Shown: in pieces, positions 63,102-64,000 of the stretch | Position numbering within the stretch: position 1 is the stretch's first letter | How the letters are laid out: every line of letters begins with the position of its first letter | Assembly (NCBI GenBank): GCA_008360975.2 | Contig: CM039179.1 | Span: 48,366,359 to 48,430,358 of the forward strand | Direction of reading: 5' to 3' | DNA length: 64,000 bases | From: Lichenostomus cassidix | Lineage: Eukaryota; Chordata; Aves; Passeriformes; Meliphagidae | The notes under the pieces: generated by a model | The model's database searches: none | Seen by the model: only the letters and a program-made list of their open reading frames with translations | Told to the model about the DNA's origin: nothing | Made by a program: the position numbers and the translations under genes

Positions 63102-63507
63102 TTCACTTTAATCACTGCTGGATTATTACTTTCTTTTTATTTTCTTTTTTTTCCTCCTATCCACTACAGTATTAGTATTATAACTGAAAGCTTTTTATGT
63201 CATTAGTCCTTTAAATATTTCTTGAATGGCCTCTAGTGCCTCTAACTGCACCAGACATTAGATTTTTCTTCAGTGGTGGAACTATTCTGGCTGTCTTTCT
63301 GCTACCTAAACAATTACCTTTGTGAAAGCCTATAAGACTTTAATGGCTTCAACATCACTAGCTCTCTGTACAAAAAAAGTATTTGAAATTTAGCTTGAAA
63401 GATTCAATGTTGGTGGATGACCCACAAACTTAAGAAAGATGATAGTTGCACAGTTCTCTTGTATTTGCTATTACTTGCTCTCAGGCACATGGTATGACTC
63501 TGGTTGT
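63102..63507. other. Unique non-coding sequence
   Basis: Nothing is recognised. Confidence 0.55.
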
Positions 63508-63579
63508 CCTATGCAGGCCAGGAGGCTTGATGATCCTTGTGAGTCACATCCATCTCAGGTATTCTGTGATTCTGTGGTT
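63508..63579 (+). mobile_element. CR1 LINE 3'-tail fragment
   Basis: It reads 'gcaggccaggaggcttgatg', 'atccttgtgagtcacatcca' and 'ggtattctgtgattctgtgg'. This is the last ~70 bp of a CR1, the same tail type as the minus-strand fragment at 36349-36422. The rest of the element is absent. Confidence 0.88.
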
Positions 63580-64000
63580 ATGCAGAAATTGCTTGCAAAA
63601 TTATTTATCTGTAGTTACAATCAGAGGAATTCCAGGCTTTATTTAGGACATTTTTGGAAGGTAGAATTAAAAAGAATATGACAGCATGTATACATTCTTT
63701 GGATGACAGCTTTCTGTAGATTGCGATCCAAGCCAATATGTGGCATGAAGACTTTTAAAATGTATTTACTTATTTATTTATTACACGTATTCTAGCCTAG
63801 CGTAAAGTTTTCAATTGTATAAAGCAGTAGAAAGTGTGGCAAAATTGCAGGGCTGCAACTCCAACAGATAAAGAGCAATAATGTACGTGACCTGAAGATA
63901 AGAAAGTGCCTGCTGCCATGCCTCCCTTATCCTGTAAGAGCAGGTAGGTTGTCCTGGAGATAGTGAAAACAACTTAAGGAAAACTTCACCTAATGTGGCA
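63580..64000. other. Unique non-coding sequence
   Basis: Nothing is recognised up to the window edge. Confidence 0.55.

Overview
This window looks like non-coding vertebrate DNA from a bird, most likely a passerine (songbird). I reach that from the repeats alone. There are seven clear CR1 LINE copies or fragments plus one probable remnant. Four long terminal repeats belong to one passerine-type ERVL family that begins TGTGCTGGTTTTGGCTGGG or a close variant. A fifth LTR is a short class II (ERVK-like) type with a 6-bp target-site duplication. Base composition is AT-rich, no CpG island was seen, and many microsatellites are present. Nothing bacterial is present: no operons, ribosome binding sites, CRISPR arrays or tRNA/rRNA genes.

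I cannot support any host protein-coding gene. The open reading frames are short, frequently overlap on both strands, and resemble no protein I recognise. The exceptions are relics of CR1 reverse transcriptase. The longest frame (178 codons, 15609-16145) is about what chance allows in a window this size. The window is therefore an intergenic desert or part of a very large intron, and the sequence alone cannot distinguish these.

Layout: 1-11139 is mostly unique sequence with a GT microsatellite (1236-1288) and a 188-bp GGAA array (3924-4111). A CR1 3' end lies at 11140-11759 (+), and a second CR1 at 17325-18000 (-) retains fragments of the ORF2 C-terminus. A truncated LTR with an intact TATA box is at 20639-21010 (+). 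21011-31945 is unique sequence with small repeats, followed by a pentanucleotide array (31946-32014) and a full-length solo LTR (32455-33032, +). An AATTATTG octamer array is at 34777-34836, and two CR1 tails lie at 36349-36422 (-) and 36912-37002 (+). The richest region is 39423-43475. There, a CR1 (-) is split by a same-family LTR (40220-40803, +), with a CR1 remnant and then another 1.3-kb CR1 (-) beyond it that still shows the reverse transcriptase motifs. 43476-57238 is unique sequence with simple repeats. An opposite-strand LTR is at 57239-57817 (-), a recent 65-bp tandem duplication at 59096-59225, a solo ERVK-like LTR at 62839-63095 (-), and a last CR1 tail at 63508-63579 (+).

No undescribed biological system is evident. 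The most informative items are the nested LTR-in-CR1 insertion at the reverse transcriptase VPQG motif, the solo LTR with exact 6-bp duplications, the long GGAA array with its ETS-binding potential, and a few weak exon-like or domain-like segments that comparative or RNA data could test.
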